DNA of 35,838 nucleotides from Muribaculaceae bacterium (GCA_029071345.1 JAIEAO010000158.1:1-35838); one strand, 5' to 3'. Shown: positions 16,310 through 24,945, counted from the first letter of the stretch. A program made the numbers and translations. Notes: generated by a model not told the origin, from the sequence alone.

Positions 16310-16348
16310 CGTAAGTCAAAGTGTCTTAGACTCCCCCGCACCCTACGG

Positions 16349-16360
16349 GAGCGTTCGCTC
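16349..16360 (+). promoter_or_regulatory. Hairpin in the long pldA leader
   Basis: GAGCG-TT-CGCTC is a perfect inverted repeat. G-U pairs with the following T run (16361-16363) could lengthen the stem. It lies between the distal and proximal pldA promoters and could weaken read-through from the distal one. The T run is only three bases long, so this is not a confident terminator. Confidence 0.3.
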
Positions 16361-16386
16361 TTTGCCGACTCGCGAATATAGCGAAT

Positions 16387-16418
16387 ATTGACGGAATCTT
16401 CAACATTCATTATATTTG
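16387..16418 (+). promoter_or_regulatory. Proximal promoter of pldA
   Basis: ATTG (16387-16390), 20 nt, TATATTTG (16411-16418). The -33 element deviates by one base. A TSS near 16425 gives a leader of about 14 nt to the ATG at 16439. Confidence 0.55.
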
Positions 16419-16438
16419 CACTAACTAAGCTATAAACT

Positions 16439-17299
16439 ATGAAAGGATTAAAGTTCACCGTTTTTCTACCGCTACTGGTATTCGCTCTCTCTTTTATCTA
16501 TCCTCATAAGGCGAAGGGCCAGATAATCCCGGTGTCGCATCAACAGCAGTTTACCGACTCCCTGCGCCAGGAGCTTATAAACGCACCTTATTTCACTCTT
16601 TTCAAAGATAACTATTTCACTGTCGGAACGTCGCTCTTCCATGAGAAACCCTCAAAATACAACTCCGACGTTAAGTTCCAGATCTCGATAGCCCAGCGAC
16701 TTACGCGCACCACGCTCCCGTGGAATTCATTCATCTTCCTGATGTATACGCAGAAAACGATGTGGAATGTATTTCAGAACTCGATGCCTATGCGCGATAT
16801 GAATTTTAACCCCGGCATCGGATGGTCGATACCATTCTTCTCAAAAGGTCGTTACGCTGGAAAGGCCACCGTATTGATCGAACATGAGAGCAATGGCCGC
16901 GACGGTGAGGAATCACGAAGCTGGAACCGTATATCTTTCTCAGCCTCAACCATTATCGACCGCTGGCTGACAGTGCATGCGAAGTTCTGGATTCCAATCG
17001 TTGACGGCATGAACAACCGCGACCTTCTGAAATATGCCGGTATCGCGCAATCGGGCGTACAGATCACCACCCCCGATAAGAAATTCGGATGGTCAGTCCT
17101 GCTCGTAAAGCGCAAGGGATGGAATCTGAATTTCAACACCACGGTTGAATTTAACTGGCGAATTCATGAGAAATCCAATCAGTATCTTTTCGTGCAATAT
17201 TATAACGGATATGCAGAGAACCTGCTGGATTATAACCAGTTCCACTCCCGCCTGCGCGCCGGAATCGTAATCAAACCCCGTTTCTTCTCAGAATTCTGA
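16439..17299 (+). CDS. pldA: Outer-membrane phospholipase A1 (OMPLA family)
   Basis: Outer-membrane beta-barrel esterase that hydrolyses phospholipids misplaced in the outer leaflet. The 286 residues start with a signal peptide (cleavage near KAKGQ, residues 24-28). The barrel part contains the OMPLA catalytic segment EHESNGRDGEESRSWNR, with His149 and Ser151 (H-x-S-N-G) and Asn163 (SWNR) forming the known His-Ser-Asn triad. FTVGTSLFHEKPSKYNSDVKFQ resembles the first strands of the barrel. The protein ends in Phe, as many barrels do. Two promoters precede it, and a membrane glycosyltransferase gene follows after 2 nt, almost certainly in one mRNA. Confidence 0.92.
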   Translation: MKGLKFTVFLPLLVFALSFIYPHKAKGQIIPVSHQQQFTDSLRQELINAPYFTLFKDNYFTVGTSLFHEKPSKYNSDVKFQISIAQRLTRTTLPWNSFIFLMYTQKTMWNVFQNSMPMRDMNFNPGIGWSIPFFSKGRYAGKATVLIEHESNGRDGEESRSWNRISFSASTIIDRWLTVHAKFWIPIVDGMNNRDLLKYAGIAQSGVQITTPDKKFGWSVLLVKRKGWNLNFNTTVEFNWRIHEKSNQYLFVQYYNGYAENLLDYNQFHSRLRAGIVIKPRFFSEF

Positions 17300-17301
17300 T
17301 C

Positions 17302-18507
17302 ATGCCTGAAATTTTATCATCCACACCTTATTCGTTATCCTGGCTGCTGTGCGCATCAGCATTTGCCTGCGCGCTGCTCACAATCTTATGGTTTATGCGC
17401 CCGATGATCAAGGTCGGCTCTTTCAAAACCCGCGATGTCTCACCCGCAACGGCTGATGCGCCCAAGGTGTCGGTAATAGTCTGCACGGAGAATCGAGAAG
17501 AGGAGCTGTTAGCATATCTGGATTCCCTCGTCTGCCAGGGTTATCCCGACTATGAGATAATCGTAGTCAGCGAATCCACTTCCGAAAGCACCGAAATCTT
17601 AAGCGAATGCTGCTCGCGCCGCTACAGCAACGTCTATGTCACCTTCGTGCCTCCGGAGTCACATAGCCTCAGCCGCCGCAAACTTGCCCTAACGCTGGGT
17701 ATGAAAGCGGCCAAGGGTGAGATTGTGGTCACCACGGTCTCCAATGCCGAGATTCCATCCCCGTCGTGGCTTTCCGAACTTACAGCCGTTTTCCGCATGG
17801 AGGGGAGCGCAGAAGTGTCGTTAGGCTATTCGCACCTTGATTTTTCAAAAATGAAAGGGGCGGGAAGATGGTATAAGGAATTCGACTCTGTAATGACCGA
17901 TGCCCGCTGGTTAGGGTTCGCGCTGCTAAATAAGCCATACCGCGGCGACGGCTTTAACCTCGCCATGCGCCGCGACCTCTTCTTCAGGCATAAAGGATAT
18001 TCCCGCAGCCTCGCGCTGCTGAACGGCGACGACGACGTCTTTATCAACGAAGTGTCGGACGGCGACAACACTCAGCCCACACTGAATCCGGAGAGTATCC
18101 TCAGTATCGACTGGGGGGAATCATCATCGCGTATCTGGAGCATGCGCAAAGAGCAATACGACTACACCTCTCACTGGTTGCCGCGTGCTCCATTCGTCAA
18201 CGCCGGCATATTCTCAGCCATGCAATGGATAATCCCGCTCCTCTGCGCCGGAGCAATACTTGCGCCCTTGATGAAGCTGATCAAGACATTGACATTCGAT
18301 GTAATGACGCTTTGCGCCGTCATTGCGCCGGTGCTGATCTGGGAGCTCTTTCTGCTCTGCGAAATCCTAATCTATCGCCGGGCCGCATCGCGAATGCAGT
18401 CCACGCGCCTCTGGTGGGCGTTGCCATGGTTCATGCTCGCGCGTCCGATAGTCAACTTCCTCTTCCGCCTCAACCACCGCGGCTCCAACAACACCACTTT
18501 CATCTGA
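17302..18507 (+). CDS. Membrane-anchored GT2 glycosyltransferase, atypical metal site
   Basis: Protein of 401 residues: one N-terminal membrane helix (about 11-33), a GT2 catalytic domain (VSVIVCTENREEELLAYLDSL, YEIIVVSEST), and two or three C-terminal membrane helices (from about residue 305). Where GT2 enzymes carry the metal-binding D-x-D, this one reads TTVSNAEIPSPSWL, so the Asp pair is replaced by S-N-A-E (147-150). A later acidic motif NGDDDVFINEV is kept, and KPYRGDGFNLAMRR matches the acceptor loop. It may use a different metal ligand or have lost activity. It follows pldA by 2 nt, which is an unusual pairing. Confidence 0.85.
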   Translation: MPEILSSTPYSLSWLLCASAFACALLTILWFMRPMIKVGSFKTRDVSPATADAPKVSVIVCTENREEELLAYLDSLVCQGYPDYEIIVVSESTSESTEILSECCSRRYSNVYVTFVPPESHSLSRRKLALTLGMKAAKGEIVVTTVSNAEIPSPSWLSELTAVFRMEGSAEVSLGYSHLDFSKMKGAGRWYKEFDSVMTDARWLGFALLNKPYRGDGFNLAMRRDLFFRHKGYSRSLALLNGDDDVFINEVSDGDNTQPTLNPESILSIDWGESSSRIWSMRKEQYDYTSHWLPRAPFVNAGIFSAMQWIIPLLCAGAILAPLMKLIKTLTFDVMTLCAVIAPVLIWELFLLCEILIYRRAASRMQSTRLWWALPWFMLARPIVNFLFRLNHRGSNNTTFI

Positions 18508-18526
18508 CATCAAAACTCATAAAATC

Positions 18527-19642
18527 ATGACACTATATCCCGCTCTTATACTCGACGCACTCAAGAGCGTGCGTTACCCCGGCAACGGCAAGAGCCTTGC
18601 CGAAAACAATATGATCGAAGACGACATCCGAATCGATGGCAACAAGGTTTCATTTTCTCTGATCTTTGACAAACCTACCGATCCGTTCGCCCGTTCGGTG
18701 GTTCGCGCTGCCGAAGCTGCCATAGCATCGGAAATATCTCCCGATGTTGATGTCACAATCAACATCAAGAGCCGTCAGCCCGCTCCCGCTCCCAAGCCCG
18801 CAATACTTCCCGGAGTGAAGAATATCGTGGGTGTTAGTTCCGGTAAAGGTGGTGTCGGCAAATCCACTGTCTCAGCTAATCTCGCCGTGGCACTCGCCGC
18901 CAAAGGTTATAAGGTCGGCCTGCTTGATGCCGATATTTTCGGACCATCGATGCCGAAAATGTTCGGAGTGGAAGATGAACCGATCTATATGGTGAATAAG
19001 GAGGGTCGCGACTGGATCGAGCCTATCGAGAAATACGGCGTCAAGATGCTTTCCATCGGTTTCCTCGTAGATAAGGAGAAGCCGGTGCTCTGGCGCGGAG
19101 GTATGGCAAGCAATGCCCTCAAGCAGCTTCTCACCGACGCATGGTGGGGCGAACTTGATTACTTCCTCATTGATATGCCTCCTGGCACCAGCGATATTCA
19201 CCTCACCCTCGTGCAGACCCTCCCCATCACAGGCGTGGTGGTTGTCAGCACACCACAGGAAGTGGCATTGGCAGATGCCCGCAAAGGCCTCGCAATGTTT
19301 ACAGGGGAGGCAGTCAACGTACCGATTCTCGGATTGGTGGAGAACATGGCATGGTTCACTCCGGCCTCTCATCCCGACGAGAAATATTATATCTTTGGCA
19401 AGGAGGGTGCAAAACGACTTGCAGAGGAACAGGGTGTGAAACTTTTGGCTCAGATTCCGCTCGTGATGGATATCATGGAGCGCGCCGACAGTGGAAAACC
19501 GGTTGCAGTCGAGTTAGAGGAAAACCCCGAGACCGGCAACCCCGAAGCACAGGCATTCGCCTCACTCGCCGACAATGTAATCGCCGCCGTCGCCGAGCGC
19601 AACTCAACTCTCCCCCCGACTCATCCCGTCGAGATGAAGTAA
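18527..19642 (+). CDS. mrp: Mrp/ApbC (Nbp35-type) Fe-S cluster carrier ATPase
   Basis: Cytosolic P-loop ATPase involved in Fe-S cluster delivery. The 371 residues have an N-terminal MIP18/DUF59-like domain (1-80), a Pro-Ala linker (83-95) and the ParA/MinD-like ATPase with the deviant Walker A SSGKGGVGKST (104-114). The switch DADIFGPSMPKM and Walker B FLIDMPPGTSD follow. At the place of the CxxC cluster-binding motif it reads VENMAWFTPASHPDEKYYIFG (271-291 region) with no cysteine. I recall this cysteine-free form from other Bacteroidota Mrp proteins, so it is likely a lineage trait, not a lesion. It starts 19 nt after the glycosyltransferase stop. Confidence 0.93.
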   Translation: MTLYPALILDALKSVRYPGNGKSLAENNMIEDDIRIDGNKVSFSLIFDKPTDPFARSVVRAAEAAIASEISPDVDVTINIKSRQPAPAPKPAILPGVKNIVGVSSGKGGVGKSTVSANLAVALAAKGYKVGLLDADIFGPSMPKMFGVEDEPIYMVNKEGRDWIEPIEKYGVKMLSIGFLVDKEKPVLWRGGMASNALKQLLTDAWWGELDYFLIDMPPGTSDIHLTLVQTLPITGVVVVSTPQEVALADARKGLAMFTGEAVNVPILGLVENMAWFTPASHPDEKYYIFGKEGAKRLAEEQGVKLLAQIPLVMDIMERADSGKPVAVELEENPETGNPEAQAFASLADNVIAAVAERNSTLPPTHPVEMK

Positions 19643-19656
19643 TCCTAATACCAGTA

Positions 19657-19679
19657 GGGCCGTCACGGAGTGACGGCCC
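19657..19679. terminator. Strong hairpin between mrp and trmB, probable bidirectional terminator
   Basis: GGGCCGTCAC, loop GGA, GTGACGGCCC: a perfect 10-pair stem located 15 nt after the mrp stop, between convergent genes. No T tract follows on either strand, so it is not a classical intrinsic terminator; it may instead protect 3' ends. Confidence 0.55.
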
Positions 19680-19684
19680 CTATC

Positions 19685-19705
19685 CGCAGCCACGGAGTGT
19701 CTGCG
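19685..19705. terminator. Second hairpin with the same CAC-GGA-GTG core, abutting the trmB stop
   Basis: CGCAGCCAC, loop GGA, GTGTCTGCG: nine positions with one mismatch. It shares the nonamer CACGGAGTG with the hairpin 5 nt away and ends one base before the trmB stop codon (19706-19708). Confidence 0.5.
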
Positions 19706-20473
19706 TTACGGTTTGTCTTGGGGCGGGAATTCGGAGGGGTTGAAGCGGGGAACGGCATGGTAGTCGTCGCGTTCGATGTCGTCGATTTCAGGCTCCACTA
19801 ACTCTCCCTCCGCCGGCAAGCGGAAACTGAGGAGCTTGATTTTCTTGCCGCGCGACAGCCATTGCTGCTCGTAGAAAGTCTTGATGGAGGTCACCGGGTC
19901 TGCCTGTCCGGAGCCGTAGAGGTCGTCGGTGTCGGCAAGGATTTCGAGATTGTTGAGCTTAACCATGCGGCGGGTATATTCATAAAGGAACGGAGAATCG
20001 GTCTTGAGATTCACGATGCCGTTGTCGCGCAACATGCCGCGGTAGAGATTCAGGAAGCGCGTAGACGTGAGACGTTTACGCGTCTTTTTCATCTGCGGAT
20101 CGGGGAATGTCACCCATATCTCCTCCACTTCTCCCGGTTCGAAGAATTTATCGATATTCTCTATCTCGGCACGAAGAAAAGCCGCGTTGGTAATTCCTTC
20201 CTCCTCCACGGTCTTGGCTCCTCGCCATATCCGCGCGCCCTTAATGTCTACACCTATATAATTGCGGGTGGCATCGCTCTTGGCGAGACCTACGGTGTAT
20301 TCCCCCTTGCCACAGCCAAGTTCAACTACAATTGGTGCTTCCCGCTTGAAGAATTCAGCGTTCCAGCTGCCACGATAAGGGAAGCCGTTTTTTATCAATT
20401 CCTCGCGCGGATACTGGAGCGTGCAGGCAAAGTCACGCATCTCCGCAAATTTCTTCAGTTTATTCTTACCCAT
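19706..20473 (-). CDS. trmB: tRNA (guanine-46-N7)-methyltransferase (TrmB)
   Basis: SAM-dependent enzyme that methylates N7 of G46 in the variable loop of tRNAs. The 255 residues contain the SAM motif IVVELGCGKGEYT (48-60) and IGVDIKGARIWRG. They also have WVTFPDPQMKKTRKRLTSTRFL, the TrmB signature with the Pro-Asp-Pro of the catalytic region, and TDSPFLYEYTR. The C-terminal tail (SRGKKIKLLSFRL then an acidic stretch with EPEIDDIERDDYHAVPRFNPSEFPPQ) is longer than the E. coli protein, as in other Bacteroidales. The start is ATG 20473. It is the last gene of a minus-strand run after the LRR protein. Confidence 0.95.
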   Translation of the reverse strand: MGKNKLKKFAEMRDFACTLQYPREELIKNGFPYRGSWNAEFFKREAPIVVELGCGKGEYTVGLAKSDATRNYIGVDIKGARIWRGAKTVEEEGITNAAFLRAEIENIDKFFEPGEVEEIWVTFPDPQMKKTRKRLTSTRFLNLYRGMLRDNGIVNLKTDSPFLYEYTRRMVKLNNLEILADTDDLYGSGQADPVTSIKTFYEQQWLSRGKKIKLLSFRLPAEGELVEPEIDDIERDDYHAVPRFNPSEFPPQDKP

Positions 20474-20483
20474 TCCTTTATCG

Positions 20484-20511
20484 GTTAATGCTTAACAGTT
20501 TACGATTAATA
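20484..20511. repeat. Short degenerate heptamer array before trmB
   Basis: Four 7-nt steps GTTAATG, CTTAACA, GTTTACG, ATTAATA keep the T-T-A/T-T-T core in register (20485, 20492, 20499, 20506). It fills most of the 42-nt gap between the LRR-protein stop and the trmB start. It is short and AT-rich, so chance is possible. Confidence 0.4.
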
Positions 20512-20515
20512 TAGA

Positions 20516-21814
20516 TTAGTTTATCAGCAGAACGGCGACTTTCACAATATCGCCGGCAACCGCGCGCACCACAACCTCTTTGTCGCCTAACGGTCCGACC
20601 GAGACCGTTTCGCCGCAATCCCGCCTTTCAAAGAGACGGATTCCGCCGGGAGAGTAGACACCGACATAATCTATCGGCACCGAAGCGCTTATCTCAACCA
20701 TGCCTCCGGCACCGCTGATAACGACAGCCTCCGCATCAGGCATGATATCCTCCACTCCGGCCGGAGCCTCGATCATGAAGTCTTTCCAACCGGGAGCCTC
20801 GCGCCAGCCATCTTCGTAGCCCGGCGCAACTAAAAGCCTGACTTCTGACACATCCACGCCCGAAAAGGCCTCTTCACTCAGCAGGGGAATATCCGCTCCT
20901 TTTGTAGTTACATCCACACTCTTCAATCCCTCGATGTTCCGGAACGCGAATGGTTCTATCTTTTCCACATTCAAGCCGAGCCTTATTGACGAGATCCTGC
21001 ACCCGGCAAACGCACCTTCGGGAATCACATCGGCGTTGATGAGATTCCCGTCGAAGAAGTCTCCGGTCATAGCGAATCCTAAGACGGGATAACTCAACGC
21101 GAACTCATCAACGGCAGGAAGATTGGGGGTATTGAAGAATGCGCCTTCCCCGACCGCGACACCTTTCCTTAAGGAGATCTCTGACAGAAAGGGAATCTCA
21201 GCAAGAGCGAAATTACCGATTTTCCACACATTTGGAATCGAGAGTGAATGCAATGAGGTGCGCATCAAGGCACGGTCGTGCACTTCGGTTAACTGCGTTG
21301 GCAACTTCAATTCTTCAAGCATGGCGCACCCGTAGAAGCACTCTTCAGCAACGACCCAAACATCGCAGACACTCATGTCCGCACTTTTAAGCGCCTTGCA
21401 TTTATAAAAGGCCCGGGGGCCGATATTTCGTAAACTTGAAGGGAGGGTCACGCTCTCCAGCGGAGTCTCTGCAAAAGCCCCCTCGCCGATTTCTGTCAGT
21501 GAAGCCGGAAGGGAAATTGTCTTGATATGAGTGGCGAAAAGGGCAAACGGAGGCAACACACCGTTGCCGTACGCGTCGTCTCCCTTTATCGTGAGTCGCG
21601 ACAAATCAAGATTCGTAACGGTGGCCGGCAACCGCTTGAGGGCCTGAAGTTCGGAAGAAAACGCTTCCCCTTCGATCACCACCTTTTCCGGCCCGGCATC
21701 GATGATTTCTCTGAGAACGGACGCTAACGATCCCGGTGCAAGAGTATATGACGCACCCCACAAGGGCACGATCACGAGCACCAGCAGCATCGTTATTAAA
21801 ATTTTTCTCACCAT
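20516..21814 (-). CDS. Secreted BspA-like leucine-rich-repeat protein
   Basis: Surface or secreted protein of 432 residues built of LRR_5 (BspA-type) repeats with the pattern I-x-x-x-A-F-x-x-x-x-L-x-x-V-x-L-P-x-S-L. Clear copies are LTEIGEGAFAETPLESVTLPS, LRNIGPRAFYKCKALKSADM, AEECFYGCAMLEELKLP and VIPEGAFAGCRISSIRLGL. An N-terminal signal peptide (MVRKILITMLLVLVIVPLWGAS) and a C-terminal beta-rich tail (DYVGVYSPGGIRLFE ... VKVAVLLIN) resemble a degenerate type IX sorting domain. I start at ATG 21814, not at the TTG 21823, because it gives a cleaner signal peptide. It lies 10 nt after the PorZ-like gene, so it is co-transcribed. Its ligand is unknown; similar proteins act in adhesion. Confidence 0.85.
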   Translation of the reverse strand: MVRKILITMLLVLVIVPLWGASYTLAPGSLASVLREIIDAGPEKVVIEGEAFSSELQALKRLPATVTNLDLSRLTIKGDDAYGNGVLPPFALFATHIKTISLPASLTEIGEGAFAETPLESVTLPSSLRNIGPRAFYKCKALKSADMSVCDVWVVAEECFYGCAMLEELKLPTQLTEVHDRALMRTSLHSLSIPNVWKIGNFALAEIPFLSEISLRKGVAVGEGAFFNTPNLPAVDEFALSYPVLGFAMTGDFFDGNLINADVIPEGAFAGCRISSIRLGLNVEKIEPFAFRNIEGLKSVDVTTKGADIPLLSEEAFSGVDVSEVRLLVAPGYEDGWREAPGWKDFMIEAPAGVEDIMPDAEAVVISGAGGMVEISASVPIDYVGVYSPGGIRLFERRDCGETVSVGPLGDKEVVVRAVAGDIVKVAVLLIN

Positions 21815-21824
21815 CGTCAACAAC

Positions 21825-24308
21825 TCAATTTACAACAAGCACTTTACCCACAGCTGCGAAAGCATCGCTGTCAGGCGCGCCGGAAGCAAGGATATAATAT
21901 ACGCCGCCCGGCACTCGGCGTGCGTTAAGATTGGTGACATCCCACTTTATCTCCCCGCCTGCCGCGAAACCAAGCTCTTTCACCAGATTCCCATGGGCAT
22001 CCATGACCTTCACCAGGGCATTGTCCTGCAGGCCTTCGATGTTTACATATCCGAAATAGTCGGGACGAACCGGATTGGGATATACCGTTACATCGCTGTT
22101 ACCTGATGAATCGGAAGCAGAGGTGGAAAGGAAAAGTTCCGCCAGACCTTTGCCTGTGGAAATCATCATCGAATTGTTTTCCGGGTTATAGCAGATGCCG
22201 TAAATATCGTTGTCGGGAAGCGGGGAATTGTCGGTGGTGTAGCTTTTCATCACCTCCGATCCGTCGGAAGAGGTTATGACGATACCGCCACCCAACGTGC
22301 CGAACCATTTGCGGCCCGAAGCATCCGCCGTGATAGCATTGACCTGCACGCCATCGAGCAGATAGTCGGCCTGACCGGTGCCGTCGTTACGCGACACCTT
22401 GATGCGGCTCACCTTGCCGGGATTTTTAAGGTATTCGGCAGGGGAAAGGCGGAACACACCGCCGTCATGACCGATCCACAACATCCCTGACGAAGGATCT
22501 TCGTAATATGTGGTGAGAAACACAAGGTCGAAGCTGCCGTTTGAGTCAGTCATCTTAGCGGAGGTTGCGACGCGGTCGTCAGAGGTGTTGTCGAGCGTAC
22601 CGTTTGTGTCATAAATAGTCAGCGGATATTCATAACCTCCGCCGAAGTGGAGCAGCATATTCTTCGATGAAGAACTCTTGAGGGCCGTAAGCTGCTGAAG
22701 CTCCGCACCATTCACTCCTTTCACTTTGATTTTGCCGAACTGTCGGAATGACGAGGCATCCGCAGAGGCAGCGCGGTCGGCAGGAGTCCAATACCAGAAT
22801 TCAAGATTATCCTGCTTGCTCATCGCTTTGTCACGGTCGAACCAGGCTGTCCACAGGTTGCCCGAATTATCGAACGAAGGAGCCGAAAATGAGCTGAGAT
22901 TTACCCATGTCGTGAAATTCTGATGCACTGTCACCTGACGCGGATCGCCTGGCACCGCCTCACTTGCCCTCGACATCTTGAAAGATTTCGAAGGATCGGC
23001 CAGATCGACACGCATCAATCCGTTGAATACCGATCCCGAATAGACATGATCGGGATTCTTCGGATCGACCGCCACACCGGCCGGGTTCGACTGATAGAAA
23101 ATCTGGTACGGAGCGCGGTATGTGGTGCTCAGCGGAGTCCACTCCCCGTTTTTGTATCCGCAGATAAGATCCGGCACCTCCGCGCTATATTGCGTAAAAC
23201 GCGTGTCGTTACCACGGTTTCTTATCAGCATACCGTATTTCGGCGAATAAGTCATATAGCTCGCTTTGAACGGATTGGAAGCATTGGGAGCCATTTTCTC
23301 CATCTGGACAGCCCAGGTGGTTGCCCACGGATCGGAATTGGTAGGTTTCAGCCGGCGCAATCCATTGCGGCCGTTATCAAGCCAGAAAGTGTCGCCGCTC
23401 CAGCCCACCATATTTTTGAGATAGTCGTCTTCGTAGCGCGTATAAATCTTGGAGTCGTATGATTTATCCACGCACCAGATGCTGGCACCGCCTGAAATCA
23501 TCAACCCATCTTTACGACGCTCCACACTGAGCACACGCCCCGGATGCTTCTCCTTAAACATCAACTCATTGCCTGAGAGTTCGACACTCGCAAGTTCTTT
23601 AGTCATGTCCCCGCCATACAGAATATAAAGTCGGTTCTCAAACGGCACCAAATAAAGCAAATCAGCGAAATCTCCATATTTGGTGAAATCATCCCATTTC
23701 GGATAATTCTTGAACTCCGTATAATATAAGGCATCTTCGGTGGCGGCGGCCAGCAGGTTGCCGATGCGGGCCACACCCATCAGTTTCGTGCCGAGATTTA
23801 CAGTACGCTTAATCTCGCAATTATTGTCGTCAAGCACCAGAAAGCCAAAATCCGTAGGAATATAAGCCTCATTATGCTCCGGAGCGAAGGAAATTCTTCC
23901 TACATTCTTCGAATAATCCGAGCCGGCAAGTTTCAGACCGGGCACATTGACCACCTCACCCTTGTCATAGATAAGGTCGATATTGCCGTTGTCATAAACC
24001 GCCATCAGATATTTCTTGGCAGGGTTGTATTCGATGGTCTGCAGGATATTTTCCGACAGAAGATTCTGGTTGTTAAGGCTCTGCATCTCATCCCCCTCCT
24101 TATCGTAACGGAAGAGTGTGAGATAGTTCATACCGTGATCTCCCCTACCCTGATAAAAGGGTTGAGTCCGGCTGAGCAGATATGTATAATCGGGAGTATC
24201 CACAAGTCTGTCGACACTGCCGTCGTAAGTGGGATGCAGACGCCACTGCTCGGCCTGAGCCATCAGCGGCATAAGTGCCGCCAGGATATATAAAAAGATT
24301 TTTTTCAA
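21825..24308 (-). CDS. porZ: PorZ-like two-propeller protein with type IX sorting-type C terminus
   Basis: Protein of 827 residues: signal peptide (KKIFLYILAALMPLMAQA), an N-terminal beta-propeller that matches the PorZ pattern (EQWRLHPTYDGSVDRLVDT, LSENILQTIEYNPAKKYLMAVYDNGNIDLI, FGFLVLDD), and a second propeller with two-component-regulator-type blades (GMLWIGHDGGVFRL, RKWFGTLGGGIVI, LPDNDIYGICYNPE). A C-terminal domain follows (VTVYPNPVRPDYFGYVNIEG ... GGVYYILASG ... GKVLVVN). P. gingivalis PorZ is a surface part of the type IX secretion attachment complex and binds A-LPS. No in-frame ATG precedes the signal peptide: the reading frame is closed by TAA just before a TTG at 24323, so I use TTG 24308, which has GGAG 8 nt upstream. 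A stand-alone sensor-like propeller is the alternative. Confidence 0.8.
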   Translation of the reverse strand: MKKIFLYILAALMPLMAQAEQWRLHPTYDGSVDRLVDTPDYTYLLSRTQPFYQGRGDHGMNYLTLFRYDKEGDEMQSLNNQNLLSENILQTIEYNPAKKYLMAVYDNGNIDLIYDKGEVVNVPGLKLAGSDYSKNVGRISFAPEHNEAYIPTDFGFLVLDDNNCEIKRTVNLGTKLMGVARIGNLLAAATEDALYYTEFKNYPKWDDFTKYGDFADLLYLVPFENRLYILYGGDMTKELASVELSGNELMFKEKHPGRVLSVERRKDGLMISGGASIWCVDKSYDSKIYTRYEDDYLKNMVGWSGDTFWLDNGRNGLRRLKPTNSDPWATTWAVQMEKMAPNASNPFKASYMTYSPKYGMLIRNRGNDTRFTQYSAEVPDLICGYKNGEWTPLSTTYRAPYQIFYQSNPAGVAVDPKNPDHVYSGSVFNGLMRVDLADPSKSFKMSRASEAVPGDPRQVTVHQNFTTWVNLSSFSAPSFDNSGNLWTAWFDRDKAMSKQDNLEFWYWTPADRAASADASSFRQFGKIKVKGVNGAELQQLTALKSSSSKNMLLHFGGGYEYPLTIYDTNGTLDNTSDDRVATSAKMTDSNGSFDLVFLTTYYEDPSSGMLWIGHDGGVFRLSPAEYLKNPGKVSRIKVSRNDGTGQADYLLDGVQVNAITADASGRKWFGTLGGGIVITSSDGSEVMKSYTTDNSPLPDNDIYGICYNPENNSMMISTGKGLAELFLSTSASDSSGNSDVTVYPNPVRPDYFGYVNIEGLQDNALVKVMDAHGNLVKELGFAAGGEIKWDVTNLNARRVPGGVYYILASGAPDSDAFAAVGKVLVVN

Positions 24309-24354
24309 ATTATTAATCTCCAAATTAAATGTTACACAATCCTATCCTCAGAAA

Positions 24355-24945
24355 TCAGTCGCAAAGAAAATCAGCGAGCTTGCGCATGGCGCGACCTCGG
24401 TGAGAGATAGCGTTTTTCTCCTCGGGAGCCATCACGGCGAATGATTTATCGGTCTCCTCGGCTATGAAGATCGGGTCGTAGCCGAAACCTCCTTCGCCTG
24501 TAGGCTCGGTGGCAATATAGCCGTCAACCTTACCCTCGAAAGTGTAAGTCTCACCGTTGAGAATGAGCGCGATGACCGTAGCGAAATAAGCCTTTCGGTT
24601 CTCCTTACCCTCCATCTCGCGCAGCATCTTATTGACGTTGTCGGCAAACGAACAATGCTCGCCGGCATAGCGCGCACTGTAGACGCCCGGAGCACCATCG
24701 AGTGCCTCCACCATCAGGCCAGTATCATCGGCGAAACAGTCGAAGCCATAACGCTCCTTCACCCAGCGGGCCTTGATCAGAGCATTCCCTTCAAGAGTCT
24801 CGGCAGTCTCCGGGATATCGTCATGACACCCGATTTCGGCAAGGCTAACCACTTCGAATTTATCACCGAGGATGGCGCGCGCCTCCTCTAATTTATGCTT
24901 GTTATTGCTGGCGAACACCAGCTTTCGTAACGCTTTCTTTTCCAT
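24355..24945 (-). CDS. rdgB: RdgB/HAM1 non-canonical purine NTP pyrophosphatase
   Basis: Cytosolic house-cleaning enzyme that hydrolyses ITP, dITP and XTP to monophosphates. The 196 residues have the full family set: [14 protein letters not shown] (9-22), [11 protein letters not shown], the metal site FADDTGL (71-77, D73/D74), [22 protein letters not shown] (150-160) and NAISHRGRA (178-186). Length is normal. It is the first gene of a minus-strand series; the next gene (PorZ-like) begins 46 nt after its stop. Divergent from the CotH gene. Confidence 0.97.
   Translation of the reverse strand: MEKKALRKLVFASNNKHKLEEARAILGDKFEVVSLAEIGCHDDIPETAETLEGNALIKARWVKERYGFDCFADDTGLMVEALDGAPGVYSARYAGEHCSFADNVNKMLREMEGKENRKAYFATVIALILNGETYTFEGKVDGYIATEPTGEGGFGYDPIFIAEETDKSFAVMAPEEKNAISHRGRAMRKLADFLCD

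Noticed and set aside
16234-16458. 74-codon open frame on the minus strand between GH3 and pldA
   Set aside because: It overlaps three predicted promoters and the pldA start; no signal or domain.
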